A stretch of DNA of 21,325 bases. Source: JBCCCJ01 sp039029315 (lineage in GTDB: Bacteria; Bacteroidota; Bacteroidia; J057). The translations under genes were made by a program, and so were the position numbers. The first letter of the stretch is position 1. Every line of letters starts with the position of its first letter. The notes below the pieces were generated by a model. The model did no database searches. It saw nothing but the letters and a program-made list of their open reading frames with translations, and had not been told where the DNA came from. This document shows, piece after piece, positions 15,097-21,325 of the stretch. The stretch is from assembly GCA_039029315.1 (NCBI GenBank), contig JBCCGK010000155.1, positions 1 to 21,325 of the forward strand. Reading direction: 5' to 3'.

Positions 15097-17295
15097 GTGA
15101 ATCCTTCTACCATCCTCCAACACATATTCCCAGGGTATAAGATCCTGTTTTTCTGGATCATGAGTTTCGCGCTTGCTACAGCGACAAGCCTGGCCCAGCA
15201 TGTTCAGATCGATCATTGGGAGACAGTCGTCTCCGCGGATAGTTCCTGGCAGTACATTGTGCCTGGCTCCAATCTTGATCCTGGATGGAGGCTTGCAGGC
15301 TTCGATGCAAGCAGTTGGAATGTTGGGCCGGGAGGAATTGGATATGGAGATGGGGATGACAATACAGTGATTAATCCTCCGGTCATATCGGTATTCATGC
15401 GGCAGGAGTTTGTCTTGTCCGATAGCATGAATCCTTATGTAGGAATTCTTCACGCAGATTTTGATGATGGATTCGTTGCTTATCTCAATGGACATCTCAT
15501 TGCCAAAGGCAATATGGAAGAAGATGATCCAAACTTTGATGATACCCCTTCTACTGATCACGAAGCTCAGATCTATCAGGGAGGTAGGCCGGACTTATAT
15601 TACCTGGACCCAAATGCACTCGCCGATTATATGGTCAGTGGCACAAATGTATTGGCCATTCAGGTACACAACTGGAGTTTGACCTCTTCCGATCTCAGTG
15701 GGAGATTTTACCTGTCGATGGGCGTATTGGATTCGACCATATATGTGGCAGGAGAACATCCCTTCTTTTATTTGGGGCCTTTGCGGTCAGAACTCCCCAT
15801 TCTACATGTCAAAACTGATGGACAGGACATTCAGGCCGACACACGAATCGTGGCTACTATGGAAGCCATCGATTATGGTCCTGCCAATCGCAATCAACTC
15901 TTTGATCCTCCCAATAATTTTGATGGACAAATCTCCATAGAAATTCGAGGCTCCTCCTCTGCAGCCATTTTCCCCAAAAAAAATTTTGGATTCGAAACAC
16001 AAGACAGTCTTGGAGACAATTTCAATGTTGACTTGCTTGGGCTTCCCGCTGAAAATGACTGGATTCTACATGGACCCTATAGTGATAAGAGCCTGATGCG
16101 CAATGCCCTGATTTATGAGTTGGGGAGGAGAATGGGACGTTATGCTCCACGCACGAAATTCTGTGAACTATTTCTCAATAGTGAATATCGAGGGGTTTAT
16201 TTGTTGACAGAAAAAATCAAACGAGACAAGAATCGGCTTGACATTGCCAAATTGAGCCCTTCAGACACAGTAGGCGATGAATTGACCGGAGGGTATATCC
16301 TCCAGATTGATCGGGATTCTCCGGATCCGGGAGATGGGTGGTTTTCGTCATATACCTATCAACCCTATTATGCTTTTCACCACCCAAGCGCTGACAATTT
16401 GCATCAAAAACAAAAAGACTATATCCAAAACTGGATTCAGAATTGGGAAAATCTGATGAACAGTAGTGGCTTCGGCGATCCTATTACAGGCTATGAAAAA
16501 TCAATAGATGTGCCGTCTTTTGTCGATTTTTTTCTTGCCAATGAACTCACCAAAAATGTAGATGCCTATCGGCTCAGTGCTTTTTTGTATAAAGAAAAAT
16601 TCAGCGATGGGGGAAAATTATACCAGGGCCCCATCTGGGACTTCAATCTTGGATTTGGGAATGCGGATTATTGCATGGGAGGAGAAACGGATGGCTGGGC
16701 CAAGGATGTCTGTCAACCACATCCTTTCTGGTGGGAAAAACTGTTTCAGGAAGCCAGATTCAACCATGCCATTCATTGCCGCTGGCGGGAACTTCGTCAA
16801 GGCCCTTTCCAATTGGACTCAATCAATCACCTGATAGATTCCATGACAATGCTCCTGGACGAATCTCAGGTGTGGAATGAGACGCGCTGGACTGTGTTGG
16901 GAAATTATGTCTGGCCCAACAATTTCGTTGGTTCTACTTATGAATCAGAGGTCAATTATCTGAAAGGATGGATTGCTGATCGTGTAGATTGGCTGGATTC
17001 ACAATTGGATTCCTGCATGACAACCTCCATTGAAGTGCTGCCCATCACAGAGGTACAGCTCTTTCCTAACCCAACAAGTGGTGAATTGGTCCTCCGCTTA
17101 CCTCCTCAGGACTCGGACATTCTTTGGCAACTCTATGACCTCAGAGGTCGCATCCTGCTCTCTTTGGCGATCCCAAAAGGAAATACAGAATTGAGTATGG
17201 TACTTCAGGAACAAGCTCTTACAGCAGGCATGTACTTTTGGAAGATGGAGAAGGAAGGACATCTGTTGGCAAAGGGGAAACTCCTCTTTCAATAA
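15097..17295 (+). CDS. CotH-family protein with T9SS sorting domain
   Basis: A 732-residue exported protein. It must start at the GTG 15097: an in-frame stop (15085-15087) lies just upstream, and the next ATG would remove the basic part of the signal peptide (ending near TATSLAQ). Residues about 40-215 are a beta-sandwich, carbohydrate-binding-like region (WRLAGFDASSWNVGPGGIGYG). Residues about 225-590 are a CotH domain with hallmark blocks IEIRGSSSAAIFPKKNFGFE, DWILHGPYSDKSLMRNALIY, YRGVYLLTEKIKRDKNRLDI and GPIWDFNLGFGNADYC. In spore-coat CotH this fold is an atypical protein kinase; activity in secreted Bacteroidota members is unproven. Residues about 655-732 (VQLFPNPTSGELVLRL... GMYFWKM) are a T9SS type A sorting domain. 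A MITE-like element begins at its stop codon. Confidence 0.92.
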   Translation: MNPSTILQHIFPGYKILFFWIMSFALATATSLAQHVQIDHWETVVSADSSWQYIVPGSNLDPGWRLAGFDASSWNVGPGGIGYGDGDDNTVINPPVISVFMRQEFVLSDSMNPYVGILHADFDDGFVAYLNGHLIAKGNMEEDDPNFDDTPSTDHEAQIYQGGRPDLYYLDPNALADYMVSGTNVLAIQVHNWSLTSSDLSGRFYLSMGVLDSTIYVAGEHPFFYLGPLRSELPILHVKTDGQDIQADTRIVATMEAIDYGPANRNQLFDPPNNFDGQISIEIRGSSSAAIFPKKNFGFETQDSLGDNFNVDLLGLPAENDWILHGPYSDKSLMRNALIYELGRRMGRYAPRTKFCELFLNSEYRGVYLLTEKIKRDKNRLDIAKLSPSDTVGDELTGGYILQIDRDSPDPGDGWFSSYTYQPYYAFHHPSADNLHQKQKDYIQNWIQNWENLMNSSGFGDPITGYEKSIDVPSFVDFFLANELTKNVDAYRLSAFLYKEKFSDGGKLYQGPIWDFNLGFGNADYCMGGETDGWAKDVCQPHPFWWEKLFQEARFNHAIHCRWRELRQGPFQLDSINHLIDSMTMLLDESQVWNETRWTVLGNYVWPNNFVGSTYESEVNYLKGWIADRVDWLDSQLDSCMTTSIEVLPITEVQLFPNPTSGELVLRLPPQDSDILWQLYDLRGRILLSLAIPKGNTELSMVLQEQALTAGMYFWKMEKEGHLLAKGKLLFQ

Positions 17296-17458
17296 GAGAC
17301 TGCTTGGAGATCTGTGCTGAGAATGTTTATGGTGTATTTTTTTCTCAGCCAAGGCCCTTTTTTGTTCTCATAGTGGTGCTATGAGAACAAAAAAGCCGCA
17401 GAATGAAGAAAAAAGACGCATGCAAAAAATAAGTGATAGACGTTCAAACAGTCTCTAA
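17293..17458. mobile_element. MITE-like element with terminal inverted repeats and TAA duplication
   Basis: A 160-bp unit (17296-17455) begins GAGACTGCTTGGAGATCT and ends with the reverse complement of GAGACTGTTTGAACGTCT (14 of 18 positions match). It is flanked on both sides by TAA (17293-17295 and 17456-17458), as expected for a 3-bp target duplication. The left TAA is the stop codon of the CotH gene. The centre holds a perfect 17-bp palindromic stem. There is no coding capacity, so it would need a transposase in trans. The TAA duplication would fit an IS5-like family (inference). Confidence 0.65.
17357..17395. terminator. Bidirectional terminator-like hairpin inside the MITE-like element
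   Basis: CTTTTTTGTTCTCATAG (17357-17373) and CTATGAGAACAAAAAAG (17379-17395) are perfect 17-bp complements around a five-base loop, TGGTG. The A and T tracts lie at the base of the stem, as in symmetric bidirectional terminators. It sits 62 bases after the CotH stop codon and probably ends that transcript. Confidence 0.75.
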
Positions 17459-17486
17459 GGGTCTGTTCACTCCAGAAATCTTTATG

Positions 17487-17509
17487 ATTCCACCCGATCG
17501 GGTGAGAGA
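17487..17509. repeat. 23-bp palindromic repeat, copy 1
   Basis: This copy contains the perfect 14-bp palindrome CACCCGATCGGGTG (17491-17504) within a 23-bp stretch that recurs identically at 18643-18665. It ends 67 bases before the metallopeptidase ATG. It could be an operator for a dimeric regulator or a site-specific recombination boundary. Confidence 0.8.
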
Positions 17510-17575
17510 ATCTCATTGCTCATTTCACAACTTGGATTCAGGCGAACTCTCCCTATTTCTGGAGGAGGGCTACAC

Positions 17576-18637
17576 ATGTCTTTAAACAGAATCCAGGTGA
17601 AAACCCATTCCAACACAACACAGCGAAATCGTTCAGCAGCAGAGCCTGAACAACAACAGGAGGAAGGTAAAGGAAGCTTTTTGACACCTCCTGTCTTGCA
17701 ATTTTCTTCCCCTGATCCCCCAGAGTCTCCAGAAGAGACCATTGAGCAAGATCCTTCAGAGGAAACGCCTCAATCTGAAGAATTGGATCAAACATCTGAA
17801 TCTGAGAATGTACCTTCAAGCGAAGTGCCACTGGCTGATCAGATTTCGGTTGCATTGGAAGAAAAGAAAATGGCAGCATTTGAAGAGATTCAAGCCATGG
17901 TATTAGCCAAAACGACAACGGAAACAGATAGGCAAGATATTTTGAACAATACCAAACTGATGAAAAAGGTGAGAAAAACTCTACACCCAGATGATTATCT
18001 CAAATTATTGACAGATCTGCGAATGTTCAAAACTCCTACGAATCATCAGTCTCCTGAAGAAGCGGATTCTCTTGTTCAAAAACACCTTGCTATCTATATT
18101 CGGGATGCTATGGTAGAAGGGCGGCAGATAGAAGGAAGGGTAGCAGTAGTAGATGATGTCAATTGGGACCGAGCAGGCACAGCTCATTATGGAAAAGATT
18201 GGGGTCTAAAAAGAAGCAAAGTGGATGGATTTGTAGACAGCATGGGCAAAGCTTGGATACATATGTCTAAGGGTGATAAAGGAACCATGATCCATGAAGC
18301 CATTCACATTTATTCAACCAGTAGATTGGCGTCTTCCAATCACAATCTCAACGAAGGAATGGCAGAATATTTTACCAGAATTGTCTGCCAAAAAATTGAT
18401 CCTAGCATGCGCCATCCTGAACATTATAAAGATCAGTATTCTGTCGTCAAATCACTGGTAGGGGTTGTCACCGAACCAGTATTGGCAAGGGCGTTTTTTG
18501 ATAAGAAGATGTCTGATATGATCAAAGCTTTTCAAAATGTCCAACAAGGGATCAAGTGGATAGATTTCGCGAATGCAATGAAGGAAGGAGACTGGATCAA
18601 AGCAAGACGATTATGTCAACCCCAAAATAGCCCTTGA
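17576..18637 (+). CDS. Putative gluzincin-type zinc metallopeptidase with disordered leader (candidate effector)
   Basis: A 353-residue protein without signal peptide or membrane helices. I chose the ATG at 17576 because GGAGGAG lies nine bases upstream, a strong Shine-Dalgarno sequence rare in this window. Residues 1-105 are low-complexity, rich in E, P, S and Q, with a short block GSFLTPPVLQF. Residues about 106-170 are helical (PLADQISVALEEKK... KLLTDLRMF), resembling helical modules in DUF4157-type and injection-system cargo proteins (from memory, not searched). The catalytic region is about 190-300: H240-E-A-I-H244, then NEG with E260 as the likely third zinc ligand and E264 close behind (LNEGMAEYFT). 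Zinc peptidase activity is therefore likely; substrate and delivery route are unknown. It lies between two 23-bp palindromic repeats. Confidence 0.78.
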   Translation: MSLNRIQVKTHSNTTQRNRSAAEPEQQQEEGKGSFLTPPVLQFSSPDPPESPEETIEQDPSEETPQSEELDQTSESENVPSSEVPLADQISVALEEKKMAAFEEIQAMVLAKTTTETDRQDILNNTKLMKKVRKTLHPDDYLKLLTDLRMFKTPTNHQSPEEADSLVQKHLAIYIRDAMVEGRQIEGRVAVVDDVNWDRAGTAHYGKDWGLKRSKVDGFVDSMGKAWIHMSKGDKGTMIHEAIHIYSTSRLASSNHNLNEGMAEYFTRIVCQKIDPSMRHPEHYKDQYSVVKSLVGVVTEPVLARAFFDKKMSDMIKAFQNVQQGIKWIDFANAMKEGDWIKARRLCQPQNSP

Positions 18638-18642
18638 TCCAA

Positions 18643-18665
18643 ATTCCACCCGATCGGGTGAGAGA
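18643..18665. repeat. 23-bp palindromic repeat, copy 2
   Basis: Identical to 17487-17509, including the palindrome CACCCGATCGGGTG (18647-18660). It begins five bases after the metallopeptidase stop codon and the palindrome ends 56 bases before the lipoprotein ATG, so both copies stand at a similar distance upstream of a start codon and in the same orientation. Confidence 0.8.
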
Positions 18666-18686
18666 TCACGCCCAGCTATCCTGCAA

Positions 18687-18713
18687 TTTGAGTTTGTATC
18701 TCAAACAAACTCA
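18687..18713 (+). promoter_or_regulatory. Overlapping, mutually exclusive inverted repeats before the lipoprotein start
   Basis: TGAGTTTGT (18689-18697) pairs perfectly with ACAAACTCA (18705-18713), ending three bases before the ATG at 18717. An overlapping alternative stem pairs TTTGAG (18687-18692) with CTCAAA (18700-18705). The two cannot form together. This arrangement could act as an RNA switch on translation or as an operator; the sequence does not decide. Confidence 0.45.
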
Positions 18714-18716
18714 CAT

Positions 18717-19910
18717 ATGAAAAACATTCAAACAAGTTTTTTTCTGATTCTGGTGGCCTGCATGATCGTCATTGTCGCCTGCCAACCCACTGAGACCACT
18801 CCTGAACCCGAAACTCCTATCAATCAGCTTCGTTCGATTGATCCGGATCTGGCATCCAGTATGCTGGTGTTTCCACATTCTACTCAGATTGATGGCCAAC
18901 TTCCACCGGCTCCAGATGGCCAAATCAAAATGGAGGTGCGAGACACCATTTTTTCCGTCAAAGGATATCCACTTGGCAATAGAATCCAACTCCTGAAGGA
19001 GCATCATTCTCAAGATATATCGGGTTATTATGTGGCTGTGAAGGGGGCGAGTTTTTACTTTGATGTACCAGAAGAATTCCTCGATGGTCAGTACATTGCT
19101 GAAGAAGAATCTGATACAAGCTCAGTCTTGATCCTTGATCTTGATCCGGGTTTGGAAGATGTGAATTATCCACTCACGGTAGAGATCACCATTCAGCCGC
19201 ACACGCCTACAGGAGATCCTCTGGATCAGTTTGATCGGGTGATTACTGTGGAAGATCCTGCCGACAAATCTGTGTGTAATACCATTGCTGCCCAGCCCTC
19301 CAACAATCGCATCCATTGGATTTGGGACTATACCATTCGCGAATACAATGGTCAAATCCTCAATGTTCTGGCTCCTGATATTGCAACTACTGTCAATTCT
19401 ATTGCTGCGGGTTGCTGTGCGCCATTGACTGGCAAAAGCTACACCGTATCCAGCAGTCCCTCTTGCGTTCCCAATGTCAATACCCCCCATATGCAATGGA
19501 AAGAATATCACATTGCTGACTTTTCTGTCCGACCTTATGAACTCTGGCAGATCTACAATGATGGGACAGTGTCAGTATGGAGTGTTTTGCTTCAGTCTAT
19601 TTATAATCGTTCACGAAGCGATTTTTGCGGACCTTTCATCGCATTCGATCCATCCGAAGAGGACATTTATGGAGAAGGGACACATGACTTTGTATCAGGC
19701 GGTGAGCAGTTCAACTTTGATTGGAGTAGATGGGATGGTGGCTATCGACCAAGAGGAGGGACAGTGATTTATACTTGCCATACCATGATCAGATGTTGGG
19801 GCGTCGAAGAAAAATTTTCAGCAGTATACAAAAAAGCAGATTATTCCGGCCCTCAATCCCCAAATGGATTCTTTGAAAATTATTTGGCATTTAAGGAGTG
19901 GTTTGACTGA
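18717..19910 (+). CDS. Predicted lipoprotein of unknown function
   Basis: A 397-residue protein with a lipoprotein signal: hydrophobic FFLILVACMIVIVAC, where the cysteine of VIVAC (residue 22) is the probable lipidation site, followed by a Pro/Thr-rich linker (QPTETTPEPETP). I do not recognise the body. It appears beta-rich, with an aromatic-rich second half and several cysteines (CNT, GCCAP, SCVP, FCG, YTC, RCW) that could form disulfides in the periplasm or at the surface. The block HDFVSGGEQFNFDW and the ending SPNGFFENYLAFKEWFD show no known motif. It sits downstream of the metallopeptidase, behind a second copy of the palindromic repeat. An immunity or partner role for the peptidase is possible but purely contextual. 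Confidence 0.8.
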   Translation: MKNIQTSFFLILVACMIVIVACQPTETTPEPETPINQLRSIDPDLASSMLVFPHSTQIDGQLPPAPDGQIKMEVRDTIFSVKGYPLGNRIQLLKEHHSQDISGYYVAVKGASFYFDVPEEFLDGQYIAEEESDTSSVLILDLDPGLEDVNYPLTVEITIQPHTPTGDPLDQFDRVITVEDPADKSVCNTIAAQPSNNRIHWIWDYTIREYNGQILNVLAPDIATTVNSIAAGCCAPLTGKSYTVSSSPSCVPNVNTPHMQWKEYHIADFSVRPYELWQIYNDGTVSVWSVLLQSIYNRSRSDFCGPFIAFDPSEEDIYGEGTHDFVSGGEQFNFDWSRWDGGYRPRGGTVIYTCHTMIRCWGVEEKFSAVYKKADYSGPQSPNGFFENYLAFKEWFD

Positions 19911-19959
19911 ACCGAATATATCCATTCAGACATAGCATAGATTTTTTCTTTCCCTGCCT

Positions 19960-19990
19960 CCCCAATCCATCCCTGGATTGGGGCATTTTT
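19960..19990 (+). terminator. Rho-independent terminator after the lipoprotein gene
   Basis: CCCCAATCCA (19960-19969) pairs perfectly with TGGATTGGGG (19974-19983) over ten positions with a TCCC loop, followed by CATTTTT. It lies 50 bases after the lipoprotein stop codon and between convergent genes. Confidence 0.9.
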
Positions 19991-20018
19991 GATTCAGCAC
20001 ATGGCCCGCTTTCTGCCT

Positions 20019-20405
20019 CTAAAATGGATATAACTTAAATATCGCAGCCTGAACGGGAATCTTGAAATAGAGGTTATCCGTCATCTCCATCAATTCCAGG
20101 ATGCGCTTTCCTTCTGCTTGGCTTAAATTTTTTCCAAATGGGATCAGTTGTTTGTAGCAGGAGAACAGAAGCCCCCTTTTCTTGCCATAAGCTTTGGTGA
20201 GATGGGCGGAATCGGCTGGAACAAAGGTAAGACCGACAATGTGGTCCAGCGGATATATTTGGGCTTTCCCTATACCAAAGATCTGTTTTCTAAGTAGCAG
20301 TGTTTCTGGACCCAACACAAGAATTTCTCTTCCAATTTTTCGCCAGGGGATCCGAATACGCAAGGTATGATCCCAATACTCATAATGGATTCGTCCTTCT
20401 TTCAT
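20019..20405 (-). CDS. Small protein of unknown function, possibly PH-like
   Basis: A 128-residue protein from the ATG at 20405 (MKEGRIHYEYWDHTLRIRIP); a TTG at 20435 would add ten residues. It has no signal peptide or clear membrane helix. The pattern of short amphipathic strands (HTLRIRIPWR, REILVLGPETLLL, QIYPLDHIVGLTF, GLLFSCYKQLIPF) followed by one helix (LSQAEGKRILELMEM) is reminiscent of bacterial PH-like domains, but this is a weak structural guess. It is convergent with the lipoprotein gene and divergent from the sigma factor gene, with a 194-base shared upstream region. Confidence 0.65.
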   Translation of the reverse strand: MKEGRIHYEYWDHTLRIRIPWRKIGREILVLGPETLLLRKQIFGIGKAQIYPLDHIVGLTFVPADSAHLTKAYGKKRGLLFSCYKQLIPFGKNLSQAEGKRILELMEMTDNLYFKIPVQAAIFKLYPF

Positions 20406-20599
20406 AGGTAGTAAGATTAGCAAAGGTGTATACAAGTATAAGTAGGACGATCAGGCATCCTTCATTCCATCTTCCTATCAAATCGAACCCTGATACTCAT
20501 TCCAAAAGTTCCTGATCGACAGTCGATTTTTCTGCTTGGCCGGGAGACTTCTAAAAAAAATTTAAAGGAAAAATCTGCCTCATTCGTCTACCCTCGTGA

Positions 20600-21166
20600 A
20601 TGGGAGACAAAACGCATGACATGAGAGGGCTTCAGGAGAGCATGAGCCGTCTGATCGCCCAATATGAAGGGGTACTCACAGGATTCATTCGATCAAGAAT
20701 TTCATCGATTGAAGAAGCGGAGGATATCCTTCAGGAAGTATGGTATCAATTCAGCAAACAAGTCCGTAAGCAACCGATCCAGCACATCAAAGCCTGGCTC
20801 TTTCAGGTAGCTCGAAACAAAATCATCGACAGCTACCGCAAGAAATCTATGGACTGGCTGGAGGAGTATCTCTATGAGGCAGATGAAGAAGGCTTGTTGC
20901 AGGAGGTGCTGTGGGAGACCGAGGAGTCTCCAGAAGTGGCTTATCTCCAGGAACAATTTTGGGAAGAATTGTATGATGCGCTGGAGGCATTGCCCGAAAA
21001 ACAGCGAGAGGTTTTTGTTCTGAATGAGTTGGAAGGAATCACCTTGAGAGAAATTGCAGAATCAAGAGGAGAAAATCTCAAAACCATCATTTCCAGAAAA
21101 GGATATGCCATGCGCCATCTCAGGGATAGGCTCGAACTGATCTTCGAGGAATTTGTTGGGGAGTGA
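20600..21166 (+). CDS. ECF-type RNA polymerase sigma factor (sigma-70 family)
   Basis: A 188-residue sigma factor with only regions 2 and 4. Region 2 is at about residues 26-87 (EEAEDILQEVWYQF, IKAWLFQVARNKIIDSYRKK). Region 4 is at about 126-180 (ALPEKQREVFVLNELEGITL, then REIAESRGENLKTIISRKGYAMRHLRDRL), with the helix-turn-helix that reads the -35 element. ATGs at 20600, 20621 and 20642 are possible starts; the first is the longest. ECF factors are usually held by an anti-sigma factor or controlled by expression level; no anti-sigma gene is visible before the window ends. Upstream bases 20436-20599 form a divergent promoter region. Confidence 0.92.
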   Translation: MGDKTHDMRGLQESMSRLIAQYEGVLTGFIRSRISSIEEAEDILQEVWYQFSKQVRKQPIQHIKAWLFQVARNKIIDSYRKKSMDWLEEYLYEADEEGLLQEVLWETEESPEVAYLQEQFWEELYDALEALPEKQREVFVLNELEGITLREIAESRGENLKTIISRKGYAMRHLRDRLELIFEEFVGE

Positions 21167-21220
21167 AGGGAATTACTATAGAGGGTAATGATTATCACGA
21201 ATAGGCTTGTATGAGAAAAA

Positions 21221-21325
21221 GTGGTTCCCAAGTCTTTGATTAGAGGTGTGAAACAAAAACCTAAGCACCTGGGAACCGACTCACAACTTAGATCTCTTAC
21301 GAGTTTAAATCAAGTTGAATATGAT
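21221..21325 (+). CDS. Possible 5' end of a further gene, cut by the window edge
   Basis: From a GTG at 21221 a frame stays open for 35 codons to the window end (VVPKSLIRGVKQKP, then KHLGTDSQLRSLTSLNQVEYD after it). The composition is protein-like but too short to identify. The true start could be elsewhere, and the frame may be chance. Confidence 0.25.
   Translation, partial: MVPKSLIRGVKQKPKHLGTDSQLRSLTSLNQVEYD
21223..21277. other. Inverted repeat downstream of the sigma factor gene
   Basis: GGTTCCCA (21223-21230) and TGGGAACC (21270-21277) are perfect 8-bp inverted repeats 39 bases apart, with a nested GGTG/CACC pair (21245-21248 and 21266-21269). No T-run follows on the plus strand. It could be an RNA fold, a leader, or an element end. 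Confidence 0.3.

Noticed and set aside
17516..17575. Longer N-terminus for the metallopeptidase starting at a TTG
   Set aside because: The strong GGAGGAG sequence is spaced correctly for the ATG at 17576, and the extra residues would be translated from the ribosome-binding site itself.
20448..20518. CGATCAGG and CCTGATCG inverted pair in the divergent intergenic region
   Set aside because: An 8-bp pair 55 bases apart is weak, with no further copies or clear position relative to a promoter.
20515..20527. ATCGAC-A-GTCGAT palindrome followed by Ts upstream of the sigma factor
   Set aside because: A one-base loop cannot form a hairpin, and a single 6-bp half-site palindrome is expected by chance; there is no second copy.
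1..21325. CRISPR array, tRNA or rRNA genes
   Set aside because: No regularly spaced identical repeats and no cloverleaf-like or rRNA-like stretches were seen on reading either strand; a dedicated scan was not possible.

Overview
This window looks like chromosomal DNA from a marine or environmental Bacteroidota, probably of the Saprospiria/Cytophagia type. The evidence is two proteins with C-terminal type IX secretion (T9SS) sorting domains, a CotH-family protein of the kind common in that phylum, AraC regulators with a membrane-embedded N-terminus, a PadR gene coupled to FtsX-type permeases carrying a cytoplasmic prefix domain, and an almost complete lack of Shine-Dalgarno sequences. This taxonomic call rests on recognising protein families, not on a database search. 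I see no tRNA, rRNA, CRISPR array or intact transposase.

Layout. 1-3370: a large secreted T9SS protein with a seven-repeat beta-propeller. 3390-3750: a decayed fragment of an ABC permease and some hairpins. 3748-6065: a five-helix membrane protein, an exported SRPBCC protein, a strong terminator, and a membrane-anchored AraC regulator. 6150-11817: a PadR repressor gene with a repeat-rich upstream region, translationally coupled to the first of two tandem paralogous FtsX/MacB-type permeases; no ATPase gene is present. 11869-12615 (minus): a nucleotidyltransferase. 12726-14949: two tightly coupled exported proteins of unknown function, one propeller-like and one with Ig-like domains. 15097-17295: a secreted CotH-family protein. 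17293-17458: a MITE-like element inserted exactly at the CotH stop codon. 17487-18665: a predicted zinc metallopeptidase gene lying between two identical 23-bp copies of a palindromic repeat. 18717-19910: a lipoprotein. 20019-20405 (minus): a small unknown protein. 20600-21166: an ECF sigma factor.

The most unusual part is 17293-18717. The metallopeptidase has no signal peptide, a disordered acidic leader, and an HEAIH...NEG zinc site. It looks like a cargo or effector protein, possibly for a contractile injection system; that role is inference. The 14-bp palindrome CACCCGATCGGGTG lies 56-71 bases upstream of both the peptidase start and the lipoprotein start. It could therefore be a shared operator pairing the two genes, or a cassette boundary.

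A second theme is the history of the permeases. There are two tandem copies, whose first 95 residues are nearly identical at DNA level while their periplasmic domains differ strongly. A third, frameshifted remnant lies 4 kb away. Together these suggest repeated duplication, gene conversion and loss in this family.
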